This document shows positions 34,961 to 42,603 of a DNA stretch of 64,000 nt, one piece after another. The notes under the pieces are model-generated. The model made no database searches and was not told the origin of the DNA. It was given only the letters and a program-made list of their open reading frames with translations. Both the position numbers and the translations under genes were made by a program. The DNA lies in NCBI RefSeq assembly GCF_900112365.1, contig NZ_FOLQ01000002.1, positions 1-64,000 of the forward strand, written 5' to 3'. How positions within the stretch are numbered: position 1 is the stretch's first letter; each line of letters begins with the position of its first letter. Source of the stretch: Spirosoma endophyticum (GTDB lineage Bacteria > Bacteroidota > Bacteroidia > Cytophagales > Spirosomataceae).

Positions 34961-35353
34961 ATGGTCATACAGATAGCAATTGAGGGCAACGCCATCAACG
35001 ACATTGCCTCCTTTTATGAAGAGATCAACCGGGTATTCATGAGCGGAGAAAGTTGGCGGATCGGTCCTAGCCTCGACGCCTTTAATGATTTGCTGTTTGG
35101 TGGCTATGGTGCCCTACAAGGTGCCCAATTGGCTGAACTTGTCTGGCACAACATTGACCACAGCCGGCAAGCGTTAGGCTATGAGACTACCCGAGTTTAC
35201 TATTTGGAAAAGCTGAGGCCCGGATCGCCCTATAATAAGAAACTGTTTGAAGAAAAGCTGACCGCTCTGGAGAGTGGCCGTGGAGAAACGTATTTTGATA
35301 GTATACTGTCCATTATTGCCGAACATCCGAGCATCAGGGTGATTAGTCATTGA
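34961..35353 (+). CDS. Barstar-like ribonuclease inhibitor
   Basis: A 130-aa acidic protein resembling the barstar family: 'IEGNAINDIASFYEEINRVFMSGESWRIGPSLDAFNDLLFGGYG' (about 6-50) has the I-x-D-x3-F-[YH]-x-E and SLDA-x-NDLL elements. Barstars bind and block barnase-type ribonucleases with an acidic face. No ribonuclease toxin gene is seen next to it, so it may be an orphan immunity protein. It follows the SnoaL-like gene by 66 bp. Dispersed repeat R4 lies 72 bp after it. Confidence 0.75.
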   Translation: MVIQIAIEGNAINDIASFYEEINRVFMSGESWRIGPSLDAFNDLLFGGYGALQGAQLAELVWHNIDHSRQALGYETTRVYYLEKLRPGSPYNKKLFEEKLTALESGRGETYFDSILSIIAEHPSIRVISH

Positions 35354-35776
35354 AGGTAGTTGTGTTAGTTACGACTTAAGCTGAGAGTTGATTGTTCTCC
35401 TGCTCTGAAGCCGTGAGTACTTATTCTCAAAAATGGCTCCCGATTGAGACGCAGGAATTCATATATCTGCTCATTATTACCCCGTGAATAATTTTGTAAA
35501 GTCTTTTACAGTGTCTACACATTACTCAGGATGTAGAGGCTAAAATCCTCTTCACGCCCTTTATAGACTTATTTATTCCTCTGTAACATTATTAAATCGC
35601 TGACGGTCCGGCCTAGTTTAGAACACTTGTAAATGGTCATAAAACACCTGCTTTTTGTCGTGATTGCCCGTTATGGACTACCCTCCTCCGATTTAACTTT
35701 GTGCTAACGGTGAACAAATCGCAAATCAAATGAGAACGATCCTATTACCGATTAATAACCATACATCGACAGGACC
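35354..35776. other. Intergenic region with repeat copy R4
   Basis: A gap of 423 bases with repeat R4 (35425-35470) and a -7 element TAACTTTG at 35694-35701, 75 bp before the broken DUF1801 gene. No other structure is supported. Confidence 0.4.
35425..35470 (+). repeat. Dispersed repeat, copy R4
   Basis: Core gctcccgattgagacgcagg (35436-35455) followed by aattcatatatctgc. It matches R1 at 29 of 35 positions from GCTCCCG to CTGC. It lies 72 bp after the barstar-like gene. Confidence 0.65.
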
Positions 35777-36154
35777 ATGGATAAACCTAACACCATTGAG
35801 GAGTACATCGCTGGCTTTCCGGAAGACATTCAGGAGAAGTTGCAACAGATTCGCCAAACCATAAAAAAGGCAGCGCCCAACGCCTAGGAAACCATTAAGT
35901 ATGCCATGCCAACGTTCACGTTGAGCGGTAACTTAGTTTACTTCGCCGGATTCAGGAATCACGTCGGTTTTTACGGAACACCGAAAGGAAATGCCGCTTT
36001 TCAGAACGAACTTTCGGCTTACAAACAAGGTAAGGGATCGATTCAATTTCCACTCACCCAGCCCATGCCGTTGGATTTGATCGCCAGAATGGTGACGTTG
36101 CGGGTTGAGGAAAACGGGGATAAAGTGGCAAAACCGAAAACCAGGAAGCCTTAA
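35777..36154 (+). pseudogene. DUF1801 (YdhG-like) gene with one nonsense codon
   Basis: The frame starts at ATG 35777 (MDKPNTIEEYIAGFPEDIQEKLQQIRQ) and runs without any further shift to 36154, but codon 37 is TAG (35885-35887). The neighbouring phrase reads 'KKAAPNA-ETIKYAMPTF', and DUF1801 proteins normally have Glu at this place, so a single G-to-T change from GAG explains it. The remaining C-terminal part keeps the beta strands of the family. It is probably a recent pseudogene; assembly error or readthrough cannot be excluded. Confidence 0.82.
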
Positions 36155-36166
36155 ACGGTTTTACTG

Positions 36167-36200
36167 ATTCTCCTAAATCGCTCCTTCTTCAAACAAGAGT
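36167..36200 (+). repeat. Weak copy of the dispersed repeat
   Basis: cgctccttcttcaaacaag resembles the core of R1/R4 at about 15 of 20 positions. It lies about 20 bp after the broken DUF1801 gene. Low support. Confidence 0.35.
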
Positions 36201-36357
36201 AGCTGCTTGGATGTGTTTGGAAATTAATTTTCAGAGAATGAGTCTTAATACACCTGATTAACGTACACCAGCCGGATGTACTCCTCTAGTAACAGAAGAA
36301 AGCGCAAACCATTAGGTCACCACCAAGTTGATAGCAGGTAATCAAACCGCTAAGTCA

Positions 36358-36783
36358 ATGTCGAACCAAGAACAAATCGAACAACTCATTCGAGGGCAGG
36401 AACAGGCTGTTCAACAGAAGAATATCGATGGGGCAATGGCCCACTATGCAACGGATGTCGTTTCGTTCGATGTGGTTGATACCTTACAAAAAGAAGGCAT
36501 ACTGGCTTGCCGAGAACGCTTAGAAAGCTGGCTGTCACAGTTTCCAGAGACTTTTTCCTACGCGATTGAAAAGCTTTCCGTTGTGGCCAACGACGAGCTT
36601 GGCTTTGGGTATTCCTTTAACCATGTAAAAGGATTATTGGCGAATGGAGATGAGATTGATATGCGTTGGCGGTCAACGGTTTGTTTACGTAAACAGAGTG
36701 GTCAATGGCTGATTACTCATGAGCACAGTTCAGTACCGTTCGATGCTCAGAGCGGTCAAGCGTTAATCAAGCTAGAAGCCTAA
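36358..36783 (+). CDS. SnoaL-like polyketide-cyclase-type protein
   Basis: A 141-aa protein with an N-terminal helix 'QEQIEQLIRGQEQAVQQKNIDGAMAHYATDVVSFDVVDTLQKEG' and a beta core ending 'HEHSSVPFDAQSGQALIKLEA'. This is the YybH/SnoaL-like DUF4440 pattern. Function unknown. Start ATG 36358; an in-frame upstream start at 36328 reads an unlikely leader. It is the third SnoaL-like protein in this accessory region. Confidence 0.75.
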   Translation: MSNQEQIEQLIRGQEQAVQQKNIDGAMAHYATDVVSFDVVDTLQKEGILACRERLESWLSQFPETFSYAIEKLSVVANDELGFGYSFNHVKGLLANGDEIDMRWRSTVCLRKQSGQWLITHEHSSVPFDAQSGQALIKLEA

Positions 36784-36820
36784 ACGCGTAGGGATAATAG
36801 TGAAAAAAAGGCAATCCATC

Positions 36821-37276
36821 ATGAACAACATCCCTTCCACCATTGCTTCCCTGGAACTGGCCCAAATTGGTTGGGTAGTTGCCGACATTCAGGCCGCTGT
36901 AAACTTTCTGACCAATGCGTTAGGTATCTAGGGCTTTCCTGAGCCGGAGCATATCCGCGCCCAGGATCTGAGCATGAGCTACTACGGTCAGCTCATAGCT
37001 GGTGACTGGCTAACGACCCAGCCTATACCGGAGGAAGCTTCATCGAGCTCATCCAGCCACTGTCAGGTCAGAGCATGTTTCATGATTATCTAGCCCAGCA
37101 TCCAGCAGGGGGCACTCAGCATCTGGCATTCCGGTTGCCAATTGAGGATTATGAGCAGGTGACCCACGATTTGGTCTAACAGGGTTATGCCCTTATCAGC
37201 GAAGTTGACCCTTCCATTGCCCGGATGAGTTTCTTTAACACGTATCAAGTGCCAGGTGTTGCCACCGAGATTATGG
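36821..37276 (+). pseudogene. VOC (glyoxalase/bleomycin-resistance) gene, strongly decayed
   Basis: Starting at ATG 36821 the frame encodes 'SLELAQIGWVVADIQAAVNFLTNALGI' and stops at TAG 36929-36931. After a frame change near 37010-37020, a VOC-type continuation 'DPAYTGGSFIELIQPLSG...HYL..AGGTQHLAFRLPIEDYEQ' appears, interrupted by TAA 37177-37179, and goes on to 'YQVPGVATEIMG'. At least two stops and one shift make it non-functional. It is joined directly to a fragment of another gene at about 37277. Confidence 0.8.
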
Positions 37277-37713
37277 GCGGGTTTTGTTTGGTTGGCCGTT
37301 GGTGCACTGTCTTAACTCTGAACGCTTGACCGCTATACAGGGGCGCGCCGTGATGCTGTTCCCGGACTTATCGAAAGATGGTAAAGCCTATGCCCGGTGG
37401 AGCCAAGTAGCAATTGAATTGAATGTACAAGGCTATCAAATAAGTATTTCGACGTTGTTGGAAGATAAAGCCAACGATGAGGAGAAACAGCAGGATTAGA
37501 GCTTGCTGACTATTTGCTCAAACAGCCACCTAACGCCAGCTAATTGGCAGAACAGGAACTCCGGCCCAGCTCTGTATTTACACCGAATGAACTTCAGATC
37601 GAACGATTGACAGTTGTTCTAGTCAATAGTTGCCCTGTTGAATGGGATAAGCCAAACGAAGCTGGTGCCATACCTCAAATACGGGCAATCAAATCATGTA
37701 ACTACTTTGAATG
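37277..37713 (+). pseudogene. Fragment of a DUF6371-like primase/toprim-type gene
   Basis: The frame opens with an unusual splice into the VOC remnant. It reads 'FVWLAVGALS' then, after a shift, 'LNSERLTAIQGRAVMLFPDLSKDGKAYARWSQVAIELNVQGYQISISTLLEDKANDEEK'. After a stop the reading continues as 'LADYLLKQPPNAS', one more stop, 'LAEQELRPSSVFTPNELQIERLTVVLVN'. This pattern matches DUF6371-type proteins that accompany mobile elements in Bacteroidota. The N-terminal part is missing. It is a truncated remnant, hinting that a mobile element once lay here. Confidence 0.6.
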
Positions 37714-37912
37714 ACAACTGTAATATCAGCCCCATAATCAGGTGGGTTTAGCATCCTTGCCAGTGAACAAACCACTATTATAACCACTAATTCAGTGAAG
37801 CCATGAAGTGTAGAAGATAGTTTTGATTTTTAGAATTGGCAGATGGCTACCTAGACGGGTCTATCCAAGAAGAAATCCTGCAGTAAGAGTTATGTAAACC
37901 ATCGTGTAAACC

Positions 37913-37953
37913 GAAAACAAAAAAAGCACTTACCATTTCTGATAAGTGCTTGA
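37913..37953 (-). terminator. tRNA-Asp terminator
   Basis: A hairpin of about 10 bp (37923-37933 / 37940-37951, one mismatch) followed on the minus strand by seven or more T, just past the 3' end of the tRNA gene. Confidence 0.75.
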
Positions 37954-37963
37954 TTTACAGTGG

Positions 37964-38037
37964 CGGTCCGGACGGGGCTCGAACCCGCGACCCCCTGCGT
38001 GACAGGCAGGTATTCTAACCAACTGAACTACCGAACC
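37964..38037 (-). tRNA. tRNA-Asp (anticodon GTC)
   Basis: Read on the minus strand, the cloverleaf is complete: acceptor GGTTCGG pairs with CCGGACC, and the anticodon stem CCTGC/GCAGG encloses the loop CTGTCAC (anticodon GTC, Asp). The T-arm has the GTTCGAGCC loop. A discriminator G is followed by an encoded CCA (to 37961). The 3' end points to the accessory region on the left, the side where integrases usually insert islands. Confidence 0.95.
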
Positions 38038-38222
38038 AACTTTGATTTTCAGTTGACGTTGCCGTTTTCCTTAATCGTGGCACAAAAGTAGGCGCTTTGG
38101 CTATTCCATGCAAGGGTCTACCGAAAAAACTTTACGCCTAAAACGTACTGTTTAGGCATATCCATTGGAAATCAGTTGATTCGTTCAGAGGATTTTTTGC
38201 ATTTAGCTCCGAATACTAATAC

Positions 38223-39431
38223 TTATTTTCCAGTAGCCTGTTTAATGGACGTAATTTCAGCTGAGTCAACGGGCGTTCCATCCTGTTTAAAAACCTCGTG
38301 GAACCAGATAGCTGGCTCGCGACCATTCACGTAAGGCTTCTGCCAACTGTCCCACGGTAGAAACGTCTGCGTTTTGCCTGCCACAAATCCCCAGTTGATC
38401 ATGCCAACTTTTTCTTTTTTGGCAATGGGAAGGTGGGTCTGGAACTTACTGTCGACACCTCGAGCCATGTATTCGGTGCAAATAAGCGGGCGACCTAATG
38501 TACGTAGCGCCGGAATGACTTTCTCCAAATCAGATGCTTTTGAATACTGGTGAAACGTAATGATGTCGGAGTCTTCAAATTGTATTTTTTCCATCGGCGA
38601 CCATTTCGCCGGATTCTGCCAATCGGCAGGTGTGCGATAAATCCATACACCCGATGTTAATGGTTGCGTTGCTCCGGCAACCCTCGCCCACTGGAATACC
38701 TGAGGAAGTAGCTTCCTGATTAGAGCTTTCTTCTGGTCTTCGGGTAATTCAGTTTTCAGGTGATTCTTGCCGTAGCTGTTCGCATTGGTGTTGTCAGGCT
38801 CATTCCACATGTCCCAGGCTAGAATCCGTTTGTCGTTCCTGAATGCGCCCACAACACCTTTTACATAGGTTTCCAGACGCGGATATTGTGTTGTATCCTT
38901 AAGAGCGGCTGCACCTGGGCTTTGTACCCAACCCGAGTTGTGAATTCCAGGTGTTGGCGCATGTTGTTTGCCCAGCTTAGGGGCAGGGTCCCAGCAGGAA
39001 TCGAATAATACCAGCATCGGGCGGATTTTATGCTTGTTGCAAATGGTCAGGAACTGATCGAGCCGTTTGGTGAAACCGGTGGAGTCCTGCCAGAGTAGAT
39101 CGTGTAGGAAAACGCGCATGGTATTCATGCCAATACCTTCGGCAAGGGCCAGTTCTTTGTCGATAGTTTTTGGATCGAAGCTATCAGCCTGGAACATTTC
39201 CAGCTCGTTAATGGCTGTGGCAGGCATATAATTAGATCCAACCAGAAACGGCTCTTGGGCGTACCAGGCATTTGCGCGTTCGGCCGACCAGTGTTCTGTA
39301 GGAGTAATCGCTGTGTCACTGTTGGCTACCGCAAGGGAGTCGACGGCTCTCTGTTCGTTTTTGTTCGCCGATTTACACCCATTCAGACTAAACAAAGCGG
39401 CCAGGATAACCGGGAAAATAAGTTTACGCAT
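38223..39431 (-). CDS. GH5-like glycoside hydrolase, lipoprotein
   Basis: A 402-aa protein with a lipobox (SLNGC, Cys about 19) and a polar linker, followed by a TIM-barrel. 'NTMRVFLHDLLW' (about 100-111), the acid/base Glu in 'LAWDMWNEPDN' (about 205-215), and the nucleophile Glu in 'PLICTEYMARG' (about 318-328) mark a clan GH-A (GH5-like) enzyme. It would act on plant or microbial beta-linked polysaccharides at the cell surface. It is paired with the GH43 gene on the same strand. The specific substrate is unknown. Confidence 0.82.
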   Translation of the reverse strand: MRKLIFPVILAALFSLNGCKSANKNEQRAVDSLAVANSDTAITPTEHWSAERANAWYAQEPFLVGSNYMPATAINELEMFQADSFDPKTIDKELALAEGIGMNTMRVFLHDLLWQDSTGFTKRLDQFLTICNKHKIRPMLVLFDSCWDPAPKLGKQHAPTPGIHNSGWVQSPGAAALKDTTQYPRLETYVKGVVGAFRNDKRILAWDMWNEPDNTNANSYGKNHLKTELPEDQKKALIRKLLPQVFQWARVAGATQPLTSGVWIYRTPADWQNPAKWSPMEKIQFEDSDIITFHQYSKASDLEKVIPALRTLGRPLICTEYMARGVDSKFQTHLPIAKKEKVGMINWGFVAGKTQTFLPWDSWQKPYVNGREPAIWFHEVFKQDGTPVDSAEITSIKQATGK

Positions 39432-39503
39432 TTGGCTATTGACAATTAATGAATGAAGGAAATTACAAGTTAATAATGATTATTAGTTATGGTGGCTCAT
39501 TCG

Positions 39504-40568
39504 TCATGGAATGGGCATTGGCGTTTTAGGAACTGGCTTGCCAAAGTTAGGTGACCCATCCGCGTTCCAGGTAAAGGGCTGAATGTGGGGTGCACGTTTG
39601 TTGCCGCAACCGTCAGTAGCGGAGGGATTAGCATGATAAATCATCCAGTCCTGGCCCAGTCCGCCGTCGCGGCTAGAGGAGCGAAAGAAGCCACCATGCC
39701 CCGGTGCCCAAACGCCATTTTCGGGTGCCTGGGTAAATACCGCTTGCGCGCTTTTGGTCCAGCTTTTGGGATCGAGTAAATTGCCTTTGCCCTCATAGGT
39801 CAATAACCCGAGGCTATAGTCGAGCCAGCAGGCATTGGCCGAATACACAATAAACAGTTTGTTGTCATGACGCAGAAATTCCGGTCCTTCGTTCACATAG
39901 ATCTTAGGTATTTCGCCGTTCTTCTGCCATTCCTGTGGTACGTCGCCGTGCTGTTCCCAGGGCTGGTCGGGCTGCGAAATCTTAACCCGGTCGCCGTCGA
40001 TAGTCCATGGATTTTTCAGCTTAGCCAGGTAAATATCCTGCCGTCCGTTAGTTGGACCTTCCCAGCCCGACCAGGCGGCATAAAGCTGACCATCGAAATC
40101 GATAACTGACATGTCTATCGCCCAATGATCGCCTTTATCGCCAATTTTTCCTTTCATCGTCCATTCGCCCTGCATGGGGTCAGGCGATGTGTTTTCGATC
40201 ACCCAAACACGGTGGGACAGATTATTGAGGGAATCGGCTGAGAAATAAACGTACCAGCGGCCATTGAACGAATGGATTTCGGGCGCCCATAATTCTCGTG
40301 AGTAGGGTTTCCCGGCTGGAGGGGTATAGATGATTTTGCTTTCGGCCGTATTGAGATCGGCCAGATTCCGGGTCTTCCAGAGGGTTAGATTTCGCCCGGT
40401 AGTATTCATGTAATAATACCAGCCATCTTTCTGCAGTACCCAAGGATCAGGACCGGAGTTTTTAATGGGGTTGGTGAACGTACGCTGGGCTACTACGTGA
40501 TGGTTCGTGAGAATCAGTAAAAGAAGCGCACTGACAAGAAACCAGGACTTAATTCGGGAAAAAGTCAT
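39504..40568 (-). CDS. GH43-family glycoside hydrolase, exported
   Basis: A 354-aa protein with a signal peptide (start ATG 40568, cleavage after HHVVAQ). A five-bladed beta-propeller has the three catalytic acids in the usual places: the base Asp in 'GPDPWVLQKDGWYYYMNTT' (about 36-54), the pKa-modulating Asp in 'WAIDMSVIDFDGQLYAAWSGW' (about 150-170) and the acid Glu in 'NEGPEFLRHDNKLFIVYSAN' (about 222-241). GH43 enzymes release arabinose or xylose from hemicellulose. It lies next to the GH5-like gene, so the two probably act on the same plant polysaccharide. Confidence 0.9.
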   Translation of the reverse strand: MTFSRIKSWFLVSALLLLILTNHHVVAQRTFTNPIKNSGPDPWVLQKDGWYYYMNTTGRNLTLWKTRNLADLNTAESKIIYTPPAGKPYSRELWAPEIHSFNGRWYVYFSADSLNNLSHRVWVIENTSPDPMQGEWTMKGKIGDKGDHWAIDMSVIDFDGQLYAAWSGWEGPTNGRQDIYLAKLKNPWTIDGDRVKISQPDQPWEQHGDVPQEWQKNGEIPKIYVNEGPEFLRHDNKLFIVYSANACWLDYSLGLLTYEGKGNLLDPKSWTKSAQAVFTQAPENGVWAPGHGGFFRSSSRDGGLGQDWMIYHANPSATDGCGNKRAPHIQPFTWNADGSPNFGKPVPKTPMPIP

Positions 40569-40636
40569 GATGCAGAAAACGAAGTTTTGGTAAGAAAAGA
40601 CCAAAATCGCCGTTTTTACCCCTAACGCTTCTTAAA

Positions 40637-41128
40637 TCAATTCGCCGGCGTTCCGTTGCCAGGTTTGGCTTCGCAGTTTTCGTCGATGCATTGCCCGTAC
40701 AGCACGAACGAATGCGACTCTACTTCAAATTGAAGCGTATTTCCTACATTCGTTTTTATCAGGTGTAAACGCGGGTCGCAAAATTCCTGTACCCGGTGGC
40801 AGATCGTGCAAACCAGGTGCGCGTGCTGTTGACGCCCAAGCGATTTTTCGTAACGGCTTTTGGAATTATCATCATCACCAAAATGGTGCCGTCGCACTAA
40901 ATGGCAATCAACCAGGACTTCCAGCGTATTATAAACGGTTGCCCGGCTAACTGGATACGATTTCTGATGCATGGCCTGATATAAGTCCTCTGCATCGAAA
41001 TGGTCGTTGCGGGAATACACCTCGTCTAAAATGGCGAAGCGTTCTGCTGATCGACGTAACCCTTTCGCCAGCAGTGATTCTTCCAGTTTGGCTCGGGCGG
41101 TGGCAAGCATTGAAGGAGTTTCGTTCAT
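40637..41128 (-). CDS. Fur-family metal-responsive regulator
   Basis: A 163-aa protein with an N-terminal winged helix ('LRRSAERFAILDEVYSRNDHFDAEDLYQAMHQKSYPVSRATVYNTLEVLVDCHLVRRHHFGD', about 23-84). The C-terminal dimerisation domain has the two CxxC-type zinc sites: 'CTICHRVQEFC' (about 107-117) and 'CIDENC' (about 148-153). It should repress iron uptake genes or act as PerR. The tandem DUF6686 genes on the same strand directly upstream suggest it belongs with them. Confidence 0.9.
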   Translation of the reverse strand: MNETPSMLATARAKLEESLLAKGLRRSAERFAILDEVYSRNDHFDAEDLYQAMHQKSYPVSRATVYNTLEVLVDCHLVRRHHFGDDDNSKSRYEKSLGRQQHAHLVCTICHRVQEFCDPRLHLIKTNVGNTLQFEVESHSFVLYGQCIDENCEAKPGNGTPAN

Positions 41129-41249
41129 GTCTGATTTAAAGTTGAGAAAGGAACTGGTCAGTGACCAATCCCTTTTCTTTTTCTACTAACCTAACTATGA
41201 TTTATCGTCTAGATCGTGGTTGTACACGTATCATATTTCTTATGGAAGC

Positions 41250-41546
41250 CTACCAGTCGAGCCGTAAATAGGCTTCCTGTATGACCAAGCTCAGTTCGTC
41301 ATATTCCTTGAGCGTTATCTGGAGGTTTTTCCCCTGAAATCCGGCTCGAATGCAGGTATCCCGTACGTCTAAAAGGCCAATTCTGTAAAATACAGACCAC
41401 CACCATTGCTGCTGACAATTGAGCAACGCATCGACTTCATGCCGACTCAGGAACAGGGGGATTCCTCTGAACAAAACCTCCATTACGCCCTGCTGATGGA
41501 GATCGCTGGCATTGGTGTCCTGTACAGAAATACGTTGCTCGATCAT
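41250..41546 (-). CDS. DUF6686-like protein (third of three)
   Basis: A 98-aa protein whose C-terminal half ('GIPLFLSRHEVDALLNCQQQ...LDVRDTCIRAGFQGKNLQITLKEYDELSLVIQEAYLRL') has the order of motifs seen in the two genes before it. It lacks the N-terminal Cys-rich CxxC segment. It overlaps the preceding gene's end by four bases (41543-41546), so it is translationally coupled. Function unknown. It looks like a diverged, shortened paralogue. Confidence 0.65.
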   Translation of the reverse strand: MIEQRISVQDTNASDLHQQGVMEVLFRGIPLFLSRHEVDALLNCQQQWWWSVFYRIGLLDVRDTCIRAGFQGKNLQITLKEYDELSLVIQEAYLRLDW

Positions 41547-41896
41547 CCGTTTTTCTGGCTATTCTTTTCCGTTGGCGTTTGCAAAAGCTGGTTTACCTGC
41601 ATCAATAAGCTGGCTTCGTCTATCAGTTGGATGAGTTCGTTTATTTCGTCGTCCGAGAACATCATGAAGTAGTTCTGCATGGGTGTTTTCAGGAGCCATT
41701 CCTTACCATGTGTCGTGAAAAAAGGACGCATGGCCGTTCGTTCGACGATCACTTCGCGGTAATATGTGTATTCGTCTTCCGACAGAATGAACAGCGAATT
41801 CTTGTAAGCCAGGTTGTAGGATCGACACCCGGCGCAGTAGCCTATGTACCCGTTCTCATATTGGGTCAGCGTTTTCAGGTGATGCTGATGTTCCAT
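41543..41896 (-). CDS. DUF6686-type protein (second of three)
   Basis: A 117-aa protein with 'YENGYIGYCAGCRSYNLAYKNSLFILSEDEYTYYREVIVER' (C-x2-C, about 20-23, then a hydrophobic stretch) and a helical C-terminus 'FSDDEINELIQLIDEASLLMQVNQLLQ'. It closely follows the pattern of the first gene (CHHCQRVGLTFQNLLLGFSQDEF). The C-x2-C could bind a metal. It is located behind a probable Fur box, so iron-related regulation is likely. Function unknown. Confidence 0.75.
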   Translation of the reverse strand: MEHQHHLKTLTQYENGYIGYCAGCRSYNLAYKNSLFILSEDEYTYYREVIVERTAMRPFFTTHGKEWLLKTPMQNYFMMFSDDEINELIQLIDEASLLMQVNQLLQTPTEKNSQKNG

Positions 41897-41919
41897 ACGT
41901 ATGTGATGTTGAGTATGAG

Positions 41920-42255
41920 CTAGTTGGATTGAATTTTCAGCAGCTGATAAAGATTCATACGACGTAGTGCCTGCGACAAGCCAACTCGAAATCGCTCAAA
42001 TTCTATTCGTGATAAGCTAAACTGAATATCTGGATGGCCCGTGTTGACAATCATATGTAACTGACCATCGGGCATGAGCGCACTACACCGCTCGAAATCT
42101 GCCTGATCCATGATGCGGCATAATCCGACGAACTCATCCTGTGAGAAACCCAGTAAAAGATTCTGAAACGTTAAGCCAACTCGTTGGCAATGATGGCACT
42201 GGGCGATGCAAAAATGATCGTTATCGAACAGTACCGCTGGTTTACAAGGGTTCAT
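41920..42255 (-). CDS. DUF6686-type protein (first of three)
   Basis: A 111-aa protein with the pattern 'DNDHFCIAQCHHCQRVGLTFQNLLLGFSQDEFVGLCRIMDQADF' (C-x2-C about 20-23). It continues with a 'SLSRIEFERFRVGLSQALRRMNLYQLLKIQ' helix that parallels the second gene. It is the first gene of the cluster, 25 bp before the second. Function unknown. The promoter region before it holds the probable Fur box. Confidence 0.75.
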   Translation of the reverse strand: MNPCKPAVLFDNDHFCIAQCHHCQRVGLTFQNLLLGFSQDEFVGLCRIMDQADFERCSALMPDGQLHMIVNTGHPDIQFSLSRIEFERFRVGLSQALRRMNLYQLLKIQSN

Positions 42256-42402
42256 ACGCAGGTGAAATTAGGATTGCCTAGTTTGTGCCTGTGACCGGAA
42301 TGGGTTGATTCGCGCATCTCAACCAGACTAGTTTTCCCGGTACACAGGGCTTAAGATTATGAAGTCATTGCTTTCGCCTTATCTACTTTGTTAGCTAAAT
42401 AC

Positions 42403-42452
42403 TATTTAGACTAATTTTAAACAAACATAATTCAGGAAGTTTATAGACGCAA
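42403..42452 (-). promoter_or_regulatory. DUF6686 operon promoter with probable Fur box
   Basis: On the minus strand a -33 TTG (42450-42452), a 20-nt spacer and a -7 TATGTTTG (42422-42429) form a Bacteroidota promoter reading toward the first DUF6686 gene. tatttagactaattttaaa (42403-42421) overlaps the expected start site. It resembles the A+T-rich inverted TTTAGA-n-TAATTTTAAA boxes proposed for Fur in related bacteria. The Fur-family gene lies downstream on the same strand. Confidence 0.65.
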
Positions 42453-42603
42453 GAATTTATTGAAGAAGTTTATTGAAAAATGAACGATGAATTGAATAAC
42501 TGCCCCAAAAACAGCCTGTTATCAATACATGGCTAGTGTCAATCGGACACAGGCATTTCACTGGCAGTATACCAGGACGTACAGAAAAGAAATGCGTATG
42601 AAG

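Noticed and set aside
26592-35470. Dispersed repeat as a promoter (TTG...TATATCTG)
   Set aside because: The spacing between TTG and the TATATCTG part is about 15 nt, too short for the Bacteroidota pattern, and downstream genes start at very different distances.
26592-36200. Integron cassettes with attC sites
   Set aside because: The gene-repeat-gene layout suggested it, but I see no GTTRRRY/RYYYAAC core sites, no attC-like fold and no integron integrase next to the region.
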